From positions 620,001 through 684,000 of the forward strand of contig NZ_PRDM01000003.1 of NCBI RefSeq assembly GCF_015182285.1: 64,000 bases of DNA, written 5' to 3'. This stretch comes from Flavobacterium hungaricum. GTDB lineage: Bacteria > Bacteroidota > Bacteroidia > Flavobacteriales > Flavobacteriaceae. Position numbers and translations under genes: made by a program. The notes beneath the pieces were generated by a model, which saw only the letters and a list, made by a program, of their open reading frames with translations, was not told the DNA's origin and made no database searches. Shown here one piece after another: positions 34,035-42,593 of the stretch (positions are counted from its first letter, which is position 1; each line of letters starts with the position of its first letter).

Positions 34035-36935
34035 ATGGCAACGAAGGAAAAAATATATATAGGAGTTGAAGAACCATTGATACTTAATGATACAGACAAA
34101 TTTTGGATGTTAGTTTCGGGAGAAGTAAATGTATTTTACGTGAGAGTTGATGAAACGGGAGAATATTTATGCGCGTTAAAATATCTTTATTCTGCCAAAA
34201 AAGGAGATTTGTTATTTAGTTTACTTTCTCCTGATTGTAAGAATGATATCCGTTTAGTTGTTTTTTCAAATGAAGCTAATTTATTAGCGATAAACAAACA
34301 CGAACTCATTAATATTGATCATTTCTTTCTGACAAGTATGATTGATAAATGGATAGTAAAAACTTCAGTTAAGATTAATTCGAGTACTATTCCAAAAGCT
34401 TACAATACGTTAGATAGCTATAATAGTTTTATTTTAAATCGAAATGCAATTGCATATCCCTCTCAAGGAATAAATTGGGTAAATTTAATTCAAGGACAAC
34501 TTTCTGTTTTTGCAGAACAGGAAGCTGTTAACTTTGACGATTCACTTAAATTTTCAATTCCTGTCTGCAATAAATTATGGATTAAATCAGTATCTGAATT
34601 TTCTGAGATTAAATTACTGAGTACCAGAGAAGTCTTAGAAGATGAAATTAATTTTTTAATTTCTTTAGAAAAAGTACAAGCTTATTTTTACAAGCAGCTT
34701 TGCAAAAGTATTGAGATCAATAGTTTGCTGGAAGATAATACCCTTAATGACAAATTAATGTATCAGGAAGAAGTATTAGAAAATACTTTAGAGAAAATAA
34801 AATCTATAGTTACTGGTACTAAAAAAAAAATAAATCACTTCACCAATAAGAAAAAGCAAAGCATACTTTATTTAACATGTCAATTAATTGGGGAACATGC
34901 TGGCTTTAAATTTGAAGAACCAAAACATTTTGAATCAGAAGTAAATAACACAAACAATCTTTTATATGCCATTGCTCAAAGTTCTAAAGTAAGAGTACGA
35001 AAAGTTATTTTGAGAGATGTATGGTGGAAAGACGAAAATGGACATTTATTAGCATTTTTAAAAGAGTTTAATGAGCCGGTTGCTCTTATACAGAAAAATT
35101 CTACAACGTATATAATCAAAAATCTTTCAACTGGAACCGCAGTTGTTGTTGATAATGAAATAGCAGCATCTTTGGAACCTGTAGGTTATATGTTTTTTTC
35201 TGGATTTGATATAAAAATGGATTCTATAAAAAAAGTGTTAAGTTTTGCTATGAATGGTGTAAAAAAAGATGCCAAACTATTATTAGCAGCCTCTTTAGCC
35301 GGAAGTCTCATAGGTTTGTTAATTCCCATATTGTCAGGGATGATATATGATGATGTAATACCAACTGCAGATAAATCCATACACTTAGAAATCTTTACGA
35401 TTATGATAATTATAGCCTTGGTATCGGCCGGACTGCAGCTTACCCAAGGAGTTTTACAAATGAGAGTAGAGTCAAAATCAAGCATCAATTTACAAGCTGG
35501 AGTGATGGATTATATACTTCGTTTACCTGTAACTTTTTACAAAAAATATACTGCTGGTGATCTCACAAATAGAGTTTTAAGTATTAACGCAATTAGGCAG
35601 ACCCTTTCTAATACACTTATGACAGTAGTACTTAGCGGGGCGTTCTCATTTGTTAACTTATTACTTCTGTTTTATTATGATTCGAGTTTAGCATGGGTGG
35701 GAGCTGGGCTTGCTTTACTTGCTGTTGCTTTTATGATTTTAATGGGCTGGCTTAAATTGAAATATGATCGGGAGGTGTCTAAGTGCGAAGGTGAAATTCA
35801 GGGGTTACTTTTCGAATTTTTATCTGGAATTAGTAAAATACGAGTAAGCGGAGGAGAAAAAAGAATTTTTTCTTTATGGGGAGACAAGTTTTCGAAATTA
35901 AAAAAGTTAGGATTTAGTTCAGGGAGTTATCAAAATTTTGTAGAAGTTTTTAATAGCTCTTATCCTCTTTTTACCAGTATATTATTTTTTTCATTTATAT
36001 ATTATACGGTTTTAAATTCACCAAATTCCAGAGTTTTATCGGTAGGATCATTTATGGCTTTTATTATTTCCTTTAATAAATTTTTAAATGATAGTTTGAG
36101 ATTAAGTATGGCATTTATTACCTCACTGAATGTTATTCCGCTGTATGAGAGAGTAAAGCCAATTTTAGAAGAAGAGCCAGAGTCTATAAAAGACAGTATT
36201 GATCCGGGAGAATTAATGGGCGAGATAGAATTGAATTCAATATCTTTTAGGTATTATGCAGATCAGCCGCTCATCTTAAAAAATGTCACGTTTAAAATAA
36301 AACCAGGTGAAATGGTTGCTTTTGTAGGAGCGTCTGGCTCTGGTAAATCAACTATTATGAGGCTTCTTTTAGGTTTTGAAACCCCTGAGTTAGGTTCTGT
36401 TTTTTATGATGGTAATACATTTGATGCGATGAATAAAGAACTTACACGTAGGCAGATAGGCGTAGTCCTGCAAAATGGAGCGCTTATGTCAGGCAGTATT
36501 TATCAAAATATTGTTGGTAATTCAGAATTAACATTAGAAGACGCTTGGGAGGCGGCACGAATGGCTGGTATGGAAGAGGATATAAAGAATATGCCAATGG
36601 AAATGCATACATATATTAGTGAAGGAGCAGGTACATTCTCAGGCGGGCAAAGACAAAGATTAATGATTGCCAGAGCAATTGTTCATAAACCCAGATTGTT
36701 ATTTATGGATGAGGCCACAAGTGCTCTTGATAATAAGACCCAAAATATTGTTGCTGAAAGTTTAGACAAACTTCAGGCTACCCGCATAGTTATTGCGCAT
36801 AGGTTGAGTACAATAAAAAATGCCGACCGAATTTTTGTTTTAGATAAAGGAGAAATCAAAGAATCTGGAACTTATGAGGAGCTGATTCAAAAGGAAGGCC
36901 TGTTTACAGAACTTTCTAAACGTCAAACTGCCTAG
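34035..36935 (+). CDS. Second NHLM-type ABC transporter with long N-terminal domain
   Basis: In this 966-residue protein about 400 N-terminal residues precede the membrane domain. The first 100 resemble a cupin or cNMP-like barrel (FWMLVSGEVNVFYVRV), but a phosphate-binding cassette is not evident. A coiled coil lies near 240-275. Six membrane helices and an ATPase follow, with GASGSGKST, TFSGGQRQR, LLFMDEATSALD and IAHRLST, all intact. No C39 triad is present. NHLM bacteriocin loci typically carry this protein beside the peptidase-ABC transporter, perhaps as a heterodimer partner. It is the fifth gene of the operon. Confidence 0.92.
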   Translation: MATKEKIYIGVEEPLILNDTDKFWMLVSGEVNVFYVRVDETGEYLCALKYLYSAKKGDLLFSLLSPDCKNDIRLVVFSNEANLLAINKHELINIDHFFLTSMIDKWIVKTSVKINSSTIPKAYNTLDSYNSFILNRNAIAYPSQGINWVNLIQGQLSVFAEQEAVNFDDSLKFSIPVCNKLWIKSVSEFSEIKLLSTREVLEDEINFLISLEKVQAYFYKQLCKSIEINSLLEDNTLNDKLMYQEEVLENTLEKIKSIVTGTKKKINHFTNKKKQSILYLTCQLIGEHAGFKFEEPKHFESEVNNTNNLLYAIAQSSKVRVRKVILRDVWWKDENGHLLAFLKEFNEPVALIQKNSTTYIIKNLSTGTAVVVDNEIAASLEPVGYMFFSGFDIKMDSIKKVLSFAMNGVKKDAKLLLAASLAGSLIGLLIPILSGMIYDDVIPTADKSIHLEIFTIMIIIALVSAGLQLTQGVLQMRVESKSSINLQAGVMDYILRLPVTFYKKYTAGDLTNRVLSINAIRQTLSNTLMTVVLSGAFSFVNLLLLFYYDSSLAWVGAGLALLAVAFMILMGWLKLKYDREVSKCEGEIQGLLFEFLSGISKIRVSGGEKRIFSLWGDKFSKLKKLGFSSGSYQNFVEVFNSSYPLFTSILFFSFIYYTVLNSPNSRVLSVGSFMAFIISFNKFLNDSLRLSMAFITSLNVIPLYERVKPILEEEPESIKDSIDPGELMGEIELNSISFRYYADQPLILKNVTFKIKPGEMVAFVGASGSGKSTIMRLLLGFETPELGSVFYDGNTFDAMNKELTRRQIGVVLQNGALMSGSIYQNIVGNSELTLEDAWEAARMAGMEEDIKNMPMEMHTYISEGAGTFSGGQRQRLMIARAIVHKPRLLFMDEATSALDNKTQNIVAESLDKLQATRIVIAHRLSTIKNADRIFVLDKGEIKESGTYEELIQKEGLFTELSKRQTA

Positions 36936-36937
36936 CA

Positions 36938-38086
36938 ATGATAAATCAAGCCTCTACCTTAAAAAAAGAACAACTTCTCATTAATCCTGATCGTTCTGAT
37001 GAACTCCAAAAATATCTGTTAAATAATTTTAGATCAAAAAAAACACTATCGCTTTTCGAAGGCGAAACAGGTATTAAATACTGGGAAGATTTTGCAGGAC
37101 AAAGTACTAAGGATAAATTAGTATTTGATGAATTAAAAAAATGTTATCCTCAATTGAACTTTCCGGTTGAACCAGAGATCGACAAAAAAGAAGAGTATAA
37201 AGATTTAGTTTTGAGAGGGAAGACACAAAATACAAAGCTTCCTTTTTTATTAAAATTAAACGATTACAAAAATATAACCTTAAGAATTGGAGAAAGTATA
37301 GCAGGTAAAATACCTATAATAACAGTTCCAGATAAAGATGACTTTATAGCAATCTTACAATGTCTATTGTATAAAAATAATCCTAAACATATTCCGAATT
37401 CGATGGGCGCAGTATTGATTAATGGATTAAATAATTGGCAAAAAATAGCTGTCTTAAAAAATGATTGGTCAGCAGCGAATATTGCAGGAAATTGGGCAGA
37501 GGAATTTTATAGGAATGTTTTACCAAATTATAGTTTATATCAAGACAAGTTAATTGTTATAAGTACAAAACCGTATAGTAATGTATCGGCAAGGCAATTG
37601 GGGTTGAATGAAAGTTTATGGTTATCCTATTCCATTTCGATAAGAATACAACACGAATTTGCACACCTGTACACTCTTAAAAAATTTGGGACAGCATCAA
37701 ATAATCTGCACGATGAGTTAATCGCAGATTACATAGGAATTGTAAAGACTATTGGTCAATACAATAAATCATGGATGTTGATATTCATGGGACTTGAAAA
37801 CTATCCAGACTACAGGCAAGGAGCGAGGTTAGAAAATTATATATCAGACAATAAATTATCAAAAGAAGACTTTAACCAGTTGATTAAAATAATAAAAATG
37901 GCTATTGAAAACATTTCAATATTTCATGAATCTCAAGGAAATTTACAATCAGATATAGATCTAATGTGTAGAATAGATGCCCTGTGCGAAACAAGTCTCG
38001 AAGAATTATCAGCTGCAAATGGAGCTTCTTTACTTATTGATAATTATAATAAAGGCTGGAAAAGCAAGCAATATGATATGTATTAA
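36938..38086 (+). CDS. Putative zinc metallopeptidase-like protein of the export operon
   Basis: This 382-residue protein starts 2 bases after the ABC transporter stop, so it is translationally coupled. It has no signal peptide or membrane helix. The C-terminal half holds a zinc-protease motif HEFAH (239-243), then LHDELIADYIG with a possible third ligand Glu about 17 residues further on, as in gluzincin-like HExxH proteins. The N-terminal half is of unknown fold. It could trim the leader or core inside the cell, or be a catalytically inert maturation factor. Confidence 0.7.
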   Translation: MINQASTLKKEQLLINPDRSDELQKYLLNNFRSKKTLSLFEGETGIKYWEDFAGQSTKDKLVFDELKKCYPQLNFPVEPEIDKKEEYKDLVLRGKTQNTKLPFLLKLNDYKNITLRIGESIAGKIPIITVPDKDDFIAILQCLLYKNNPKHIPNSMGAVLINGLNNWQKIAVLKNDWSAANIAGNWAEEFYRNVLPNYSLYQDKLIVISTKPYSNVSARQLGLNESLWLSYSISIRIQHEFAHLYTLKKFGTASNNLHDELIADYIGIVKTIGQYNKSWMLIFMGLENYPDYRQGARLENYISDNKLSKEDFNQLIKIIKMAIENISIFHESQGNLQSDIDLMCRIDALCETSLEELSAANGASLLIDNYNKGWKSKQYDMY

Positions 38087-38225
38087 ACATCTCTGCCTGA
38101 TTTGGGGAATAAATAAAAATGACATACAAAAGCGGTGTGTCAAAATGATGGCTTTAGGATTTCATAATCGAACAAACCTTGCCAGTCAATTTAAAGGACG
38201 ATAATAATAAAAAAATAAACTAAAA

Positions 38226-39047
38226 ATGACTTTCATTAAAACAATTTCTACATTTTCAATTACACTTCTAATCGTAACAACAACTTTTGGACAAAAAGCT
38301 AAAAATAAAACTAAAATTTTATTAATCGGGACTATTCATTTCGAAACACCTCATTTGGATGAGTTTGAATTAAAGGCAGACGATTTTTTAAGTTCTAAAA
38401 GACAGCTGGAACTGGAAGAATTGACTGGAGTTTTAAAGCGAACAAATGCCGATAAAGTGATGATAGAAAAACCATTTGATCAACAAAAGTTAATTGACAG
38501 TTTGTATAATGCGTACTTGCAAAAAAGTTATAAATTAACAGTTTCTGAGCGAGAACAAATCGGTTTTAGATTAGCTGAAAAATTGAATTTAAAGCATATA
38601 AACTGCATAGATGTTGTTTCTTATAGAATGAAACATGATAGTTTACTTGGTGTAACTGCTAAAGAAAAAAATCAAGTATATTTATTAAAAGAATTAAGTA
38701 CTGATGCAAAAAAAATATTACTTGAAATAGATAATGTGTTAAAACGAAATTCAATAACAGAAGTTATAAAATACATAAACAAGGAGGAACTTTTGCAAAG
38801 AAATTTATCGCTCTATTTAAAATATCTGGCAAAAGTTGGAGCAGGAGAAAATTATATTGGTGCTGAATCAGTTTCTGATTGGTATTTAAGGAACATAGCG
38901 ATTTACTCCAATATAATGAATCAAATAAGCGCAAATGACAAATACGTTATATTAATATTTGGTCAAGGGCATATTCCTATACTAAAACACCTAATACAAA
39001 ATAATGACGATTTTGAACTCGTTGAAGTAAATAGTGTACTAAAATAA
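38226..39047 (+). CDS. Exported DUF5694-like protein
   Basis: In this 273-residue protein the N-terminal signal peptide is MTFIKTISTFSITLLIVTTTFGQ. The mature part begins KTKILLIGTIHFETPHLD and contains DKVMIEKPFDQQ and a late FGQGHIPIL, a pattern resembling DUF5694 and distantly the TraB fold (G-T-H and E, then GxxH). These proteins may be metal-dependent hydrolases; function is not established. It lies downstream of the RiPP export operon after a gap of 139 bases and probably does not belong to it. Confidence 0.7.
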   Translation: MTFIKTISTFSITLLIVTTTFGQKAKNKTKILLIGTIHFETPHLDEFELKADDFLSSKRQLELEELTGVLKRTNADKVMIEKPFDQQKLIDSLYNAYLQKSYKLTVSEREQIGFRLAEKLNLKHINCIDVVSYRMKHDSLLGVTAKEKNQVYLLKELSTDAKKILLEIDNVLKRNSITEVIKYINKEELLQRNLSLYLKYLAKVGAGENYIGAESVSDWYLRNIAIYSNIMNQISANDKYVILIFGQGHIPILKHLIQNNDDFELVEVNSVLK

Positions 39048-39157
39048 ACTGTCATGGCAGAGAATATGCTATTTGTGTTTTAAAGATCTATTTTAGACTT
39101 TTTAGTGCTGGATTTTTTTTATCAGCACGAGAGAATTATTAAAAGCTATCTTAAGCT

Positions 39158-39251
<94 letters not shown>

Positions 39252-39827
39252 GTCGTTTTTTTCTTTTCTGTCGACTGTTTTTATTGTGGAAGATTTTTCT
39301 ATTGTGGTTTTGGCCAGTGAGGGGGACGCTGGTTGAGGAGTTTGGTTCTTCTAAAAGTTTCGAACCTAACTTGATAGAGCTTGATTTTGCTGGATTTCTA
39401 TTTTTAAAAAACTTCATGCACCACGATGCTGCCACAAAACTTAGATGGGTGAATTATCTTTTATTTATTTAGTTAGTTAATTTTTGTTCTTTTGATTGTT
39501 ATAATTTTTGAAATTTTTCTTAGTATGATTTGACCGTTGATCGGGGGGGATGGAAGAGGGATGTTGATTTAAATTTTGGATCATATAAAACTTTCTTTTT
39601 TTTTTGAATTTGTTTTTTATTTGTTTGATCTTCCTCTCTCTTTTTCTGTGAGATTTTTTAGTTTTGTTTTGGATGCTGTGAACTAAGATGGTTAGGTTTA
39701 ATTATTCAAGAAAATGGTCATGCTATGTATTTGCATACACTTCAAGACAGTTTTTGTTTTTCTTTTTGTCAGCCTGATTCTGCCTTTTATCTGACGGGTC
39801 TTAAAAGATCATTAAACAAATTATGAT

Positions 39828-40362
39828 ATGAAGAATAAAGTAAATTTATTATTGTTAATCTTGCTGGTTATATCTTGTACCAGTCCGACTCCAAAAACAA
39901 CAATTGAGCGCATTCAAGTAAGGGTGTTTAACTTTGTAGGTGGCCATAACCAAATCTTTGCATCAAAGAAAATTTCAATTGAACATAACAGAAAAAATAG
40001 TGATATATGAGTCAGACAGGCACTTCGATACGATCAGGTTTATAGACGGCAAATTTATTTTAAAAATAAACTTTTAACAATAATTGATCAAAAGAACATC
40101 GCAAGTAAAGGTGAATCAATAAAAGTTTATAAATGTTTGTATAATGATACGAGGGATTTTAGATCGGATATGCATTTGTGTTTAAATAGAAAAGCAGGGC
40201 TTCTTTTTTTTGAGAATTTATTTACAGGTGCAATTATGGTTTGAGACAAGCAAGTATGGAAGTATTCACAAAGAAATAGCTTTAAAGAGAGTTGGTTTTA
40301 AAGATGGGCTTTTTGAACTAGAGTATGAAAAAAGAGATTACATTGAAATTAATCCAAATTAA
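39828..40362 (+). pseudogene. Frameshifted lipoprotein gene
   Basis: It starts with an intact lipoprotein signal (MKNKVNLLLLILLVISC) and runs to a stop near 40010. Coding sense continues in other frames: KIVIYESDRHFDTIRFIDGKF, then KVYKCLYNDTRDFRSDMHL, then VQLWFETSKYGSIHKEIAL and GLFELEYEKRDYIEINPN up to a stop at 40362. At least three frame changes are needed, so the gene is broken. Family unknown. It lies beside an insertion-sequence remnant, which may mark a deletion or insertion hot spot. Confidence 0.7.
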
Positions 40363-40397
40363 TTATCTCTAAAGAAATAATGTGAGTTTTTCAAAAT

Positions 40398-41112
40398 GGT
40401 TCTGTCGAATCTATGACTAAGTTTTATCTTTGATTTTTCAAAACCTGCAGGCAATGTATTTTAAATTAAGATTTACACTTAGCTATCGTGACGTTGAAGA
40501 AATAATGAAAATTAGAGGAGTGCTTGTGATTCATGCCACAATCCAACGGTGGTTTTATAAATTTTCGCCTTTCATTCAATCAGTGATAAAGAAGAGAAAG
40601 GTCAAAGTGGGGCAAGCTGGAGATTTGATGAAACTTGTATAAAAGTAAAAGGTATTTGCTGTTATTTGTATAGGGCAGTGCATAAATCAGGTAATACAGT
40701 TGACTTTCTTGTGACTAGAAAAAGACAGAGAATGAGCGCTCAGTCTTTTCTAATTAAAGCAATCCAAATAACTGCAGGCTACCAGTAATAAACATTGATA
40801 AAAGTGGTTCTAATACTGCCGCTATCAAGATCTATAACAAGCGTTCGTTCTCAAAGATTAAAATCCGACAGTTTAAATATCTCAACGATATTATCGAACA
40901 AGATTATCGTTTTATCAAGTGGCACATACAAAACGGATTAGGTTTTAAAAGTTTTGAATCGGCAAGACGAACATTGAGTGGAATTGAAGTTGTTCATATG
41001 GTGAGAAAAAATCAGATGGTTAGATCAGAGATAACTATGTTTGAATCATTCTGTAAATTGGCAATTTAATTTTAAAATTACTTAAATTCTTATATTTGAT
41101 TCTGACAGATCC
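40398..41112 (+). mobile_element. Degenerate IS6-family insertion sequence
   Basis: The left end GGTTCTGTCGAAT (40398-40410) and the right end, which reads GGATCTGTCAGAAT on the other strand (41099-41112), match except for one substitution and one extra base, and resemble IS6-family ends (GGTTCTGT...). No 8-base target duplication is seen (TTCAAAAT versus GATATAAC). About 715 bases long; IS6 elements are usually 700-900. Confidence 0.75.
40430..41069 (+). pseudogene. IS6-family transposase, frameshifted
   Basis: The first frame gives MYFKLRFTLSYRDVEEIMKI and TIQRWFYKFSPF, the typical N-terminal part of an IS6 transposase. After a frameshift near 40620 the sense continues SWRFDETCIKVKG, AVHKSGNTVDFLVTRKRQR, then, after a gap, VINIDKSGSNTAAI and IIEQDYRFIKWHIQNGLGFKS to a stop at 41069. 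The three catalytic motifs (DET, NIDKSG, EQDYR) are recognisable, but the frame is broken at least twice, so it is inactive. Confidence 0.8.
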
Positions 41113-41181
41113 GATATAACCAAATATCTTTATTAATCAATAATTTTAAACAAAATGCTAATTTGCAAAAAAACATTTTGT

Positions 41182-41940
41182 TTAAATCTTGTCAATTCGA
41201 TCTTTATTAATTATTCTAATAATAGATAAATCATCAGTTGGTTTTAATCCAAATTCATTTTGTAATATTTTTAATTTTAGACTTAGCATCCCGTCTTTTT
41301 CATAATTTGTCTCGTCTATTGTCAAAAAATCAATTACATTTATCTCATCAGTTCTTTTATTTGACATAACCTTCTCAAAAGAAAATATTCCATCTGTAGA
41401 AATACTTATGTCTATTATATTATTAAATTCTATTTTTTGTTTTTGTGAATTATAAAATGTTTCAAAATCTTCTGATAAATGAAATCCTAAATAGTCAGGT
41501 TTGTTATCTTGCTCATACTCTATAATCGCTCCATTAATATTGACCAAACCATCTCCTATTGTAATAACAATGCCATGCGTATCTTTTTTGTCAAATAAAA
41601 TTATGATTAATGTGGTTAACAATTCTTTTGTATCAATCATCAATTGATTTTTTACAATTTTAAGTTCATTTAATAAATTCCTTAAAATTGATTTTAAGTT
41701 TTCTTCTATATTTAATGATTCATTGTTATAGTCAATAAATTCCTTATAGCCTTTTTCTAAGCATATTTTCTTAAGAATTTTACCAATTAAAACTGAAGCA
41801 AAATGACTTTCTAATGCATTTGTACAACCATCCATTACTGCACAAAGAATTTTATTTTTCCCATATTCTCCTATATAAAAGTGATCTTCGCAATTGTTTT
41901 CATGATATTCCCCAATCTGTATAGCTGAATATATTTTCAT
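41182..41940 (-). CDS. PP2C-like serine/threonine phosphatase
   Basis: This 252-residue protein resembles the PPM/PP2C family: ENNCEDHFYIGEYG near the N-terminus, AVMDGCTNA (metal Asp-Gly), ITIGDGLV (Gly-Asp-Gly), SISTDGIF and TDDLSIIRI at the end supply the acidic metal ligands in the usual order. It has no signal peptide or membrane domain. It is the last gene of the minus-strand Rhs toxin group, 245 bases after the immunity gene. It could act in a phosphorylation circuit or be unrelated to the toxin. The gap to the immunity gene shows no gene. Confidence 0.75.
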   Translation of the reverse strand: MKIYSAIQIGEYHENNCEDHFYIGEYGKNKILCAVMDGCTNALESHFASVLIGKILKKICLEKGYKEFIDYNNESLNIEENLKSILRNLLNELKIVKNQLMIDTKELLTTLIIILFDKKDTHGIVITIGDGLVNINGAIIEYEQDNKPDYLGFHLSEDFETFYNSQKQKIEFNNIIDISISTDGIFSFEKVMSNKRTDEINVIDFLTIDETNYEKDGMLSLKLKILQNEFGLKPTDDLSIIRIINKDRIDKI

Positions 41941-42185
41941 TTTATCTTTTTTATTTCTTCATAAATATTTTCCATGTTTTAGATTTTATAAACTTTATCC
42001 ACCAAATTAGATATATTATTAATATGATAGTTCTGTATGCCCGAAATTAATACTAATTCTTGATTTCTTGGGTATAGAGATGTGAATATATTTTTGTCGA
42101 GGTTGTTTTAAAGTTTAAAAAGAGAAGCCTGCAAAAAAATTAACTTTCCAGGCTTCTAGAGTATTCTATAAATAGTATGAATGAT

Positions 42186-42584
42186 TTAAATAACTCTATA
42201 TGTCTTGTATGTACGTCCCATAATAATCAACCAAGCTAAAGTCCCCTGATCTATAAGTTTAGCTAATTCATCTTCTATATTATCCATACTATAATTTAAC
42301 TTACTGTATTCTGGGTGAGTTCTAATAAATTCTGAAAATTTCCAAAGTGTAAAATTTATTTCATTATCTTTAAAAATTGAGATATTATATTCGTAAATGA
42401 TCCCATTATTCTCAGCAGTACATCCAGTTCCATGAAACCAATAATTTATTCCATTAATAAAGCCTTTTCGATCAAAAAGAGATCCCGCTATTTCGCAAGG
42501 ATTTCTTTTTGTGTTGTATTTAATTTTTAAAGAATTTTCAAAATATCTTATAAAGTTAATATATTGATTTAAAATATTTTCCAT
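42186..42584 (-). CDS. Probable immunity protein of the Rhs toxin
   Basis: This small soluble protein (132 residues) starts 9 bases after the stop of the Rhs gene, the standard place for an immunity gene. It contains NPCEIAGSLFDRKG and GINYWFHGTGCTAENNGIIYEYN, which recall a family I know as DUF6896, though I am not certain of the number. No signal peptide is present, so it should act in the cytoplasm against the toxin domain. Confidence 0.7.
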   Translation of the reverse strand: MENILNQYINFIRYFENSLKIKYNTKRNPCEIAGSLFDRKGFINGINYWFHGTGCTAENNGIIYEYNISIFKDNEINFTLWKFSEFIRTHPEYSKLNYSMDNIEDELAKLIDQGTLAWLIIMGRTYKTYRVI

Positions 42585-42593
42585 GTAATAAAC

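Noticed and set aside
37977..38204. 75-residue frame overlapping the end of the HEFAH protein gene
   Set aside because: Mostly a shifted reading of the longer, clearly coding frame.
40390..41120. Target-site duplication of the IS6 remnant
   Set aside because: The 8 bases on either side do not match, so either it has decayed or recombination removed it.
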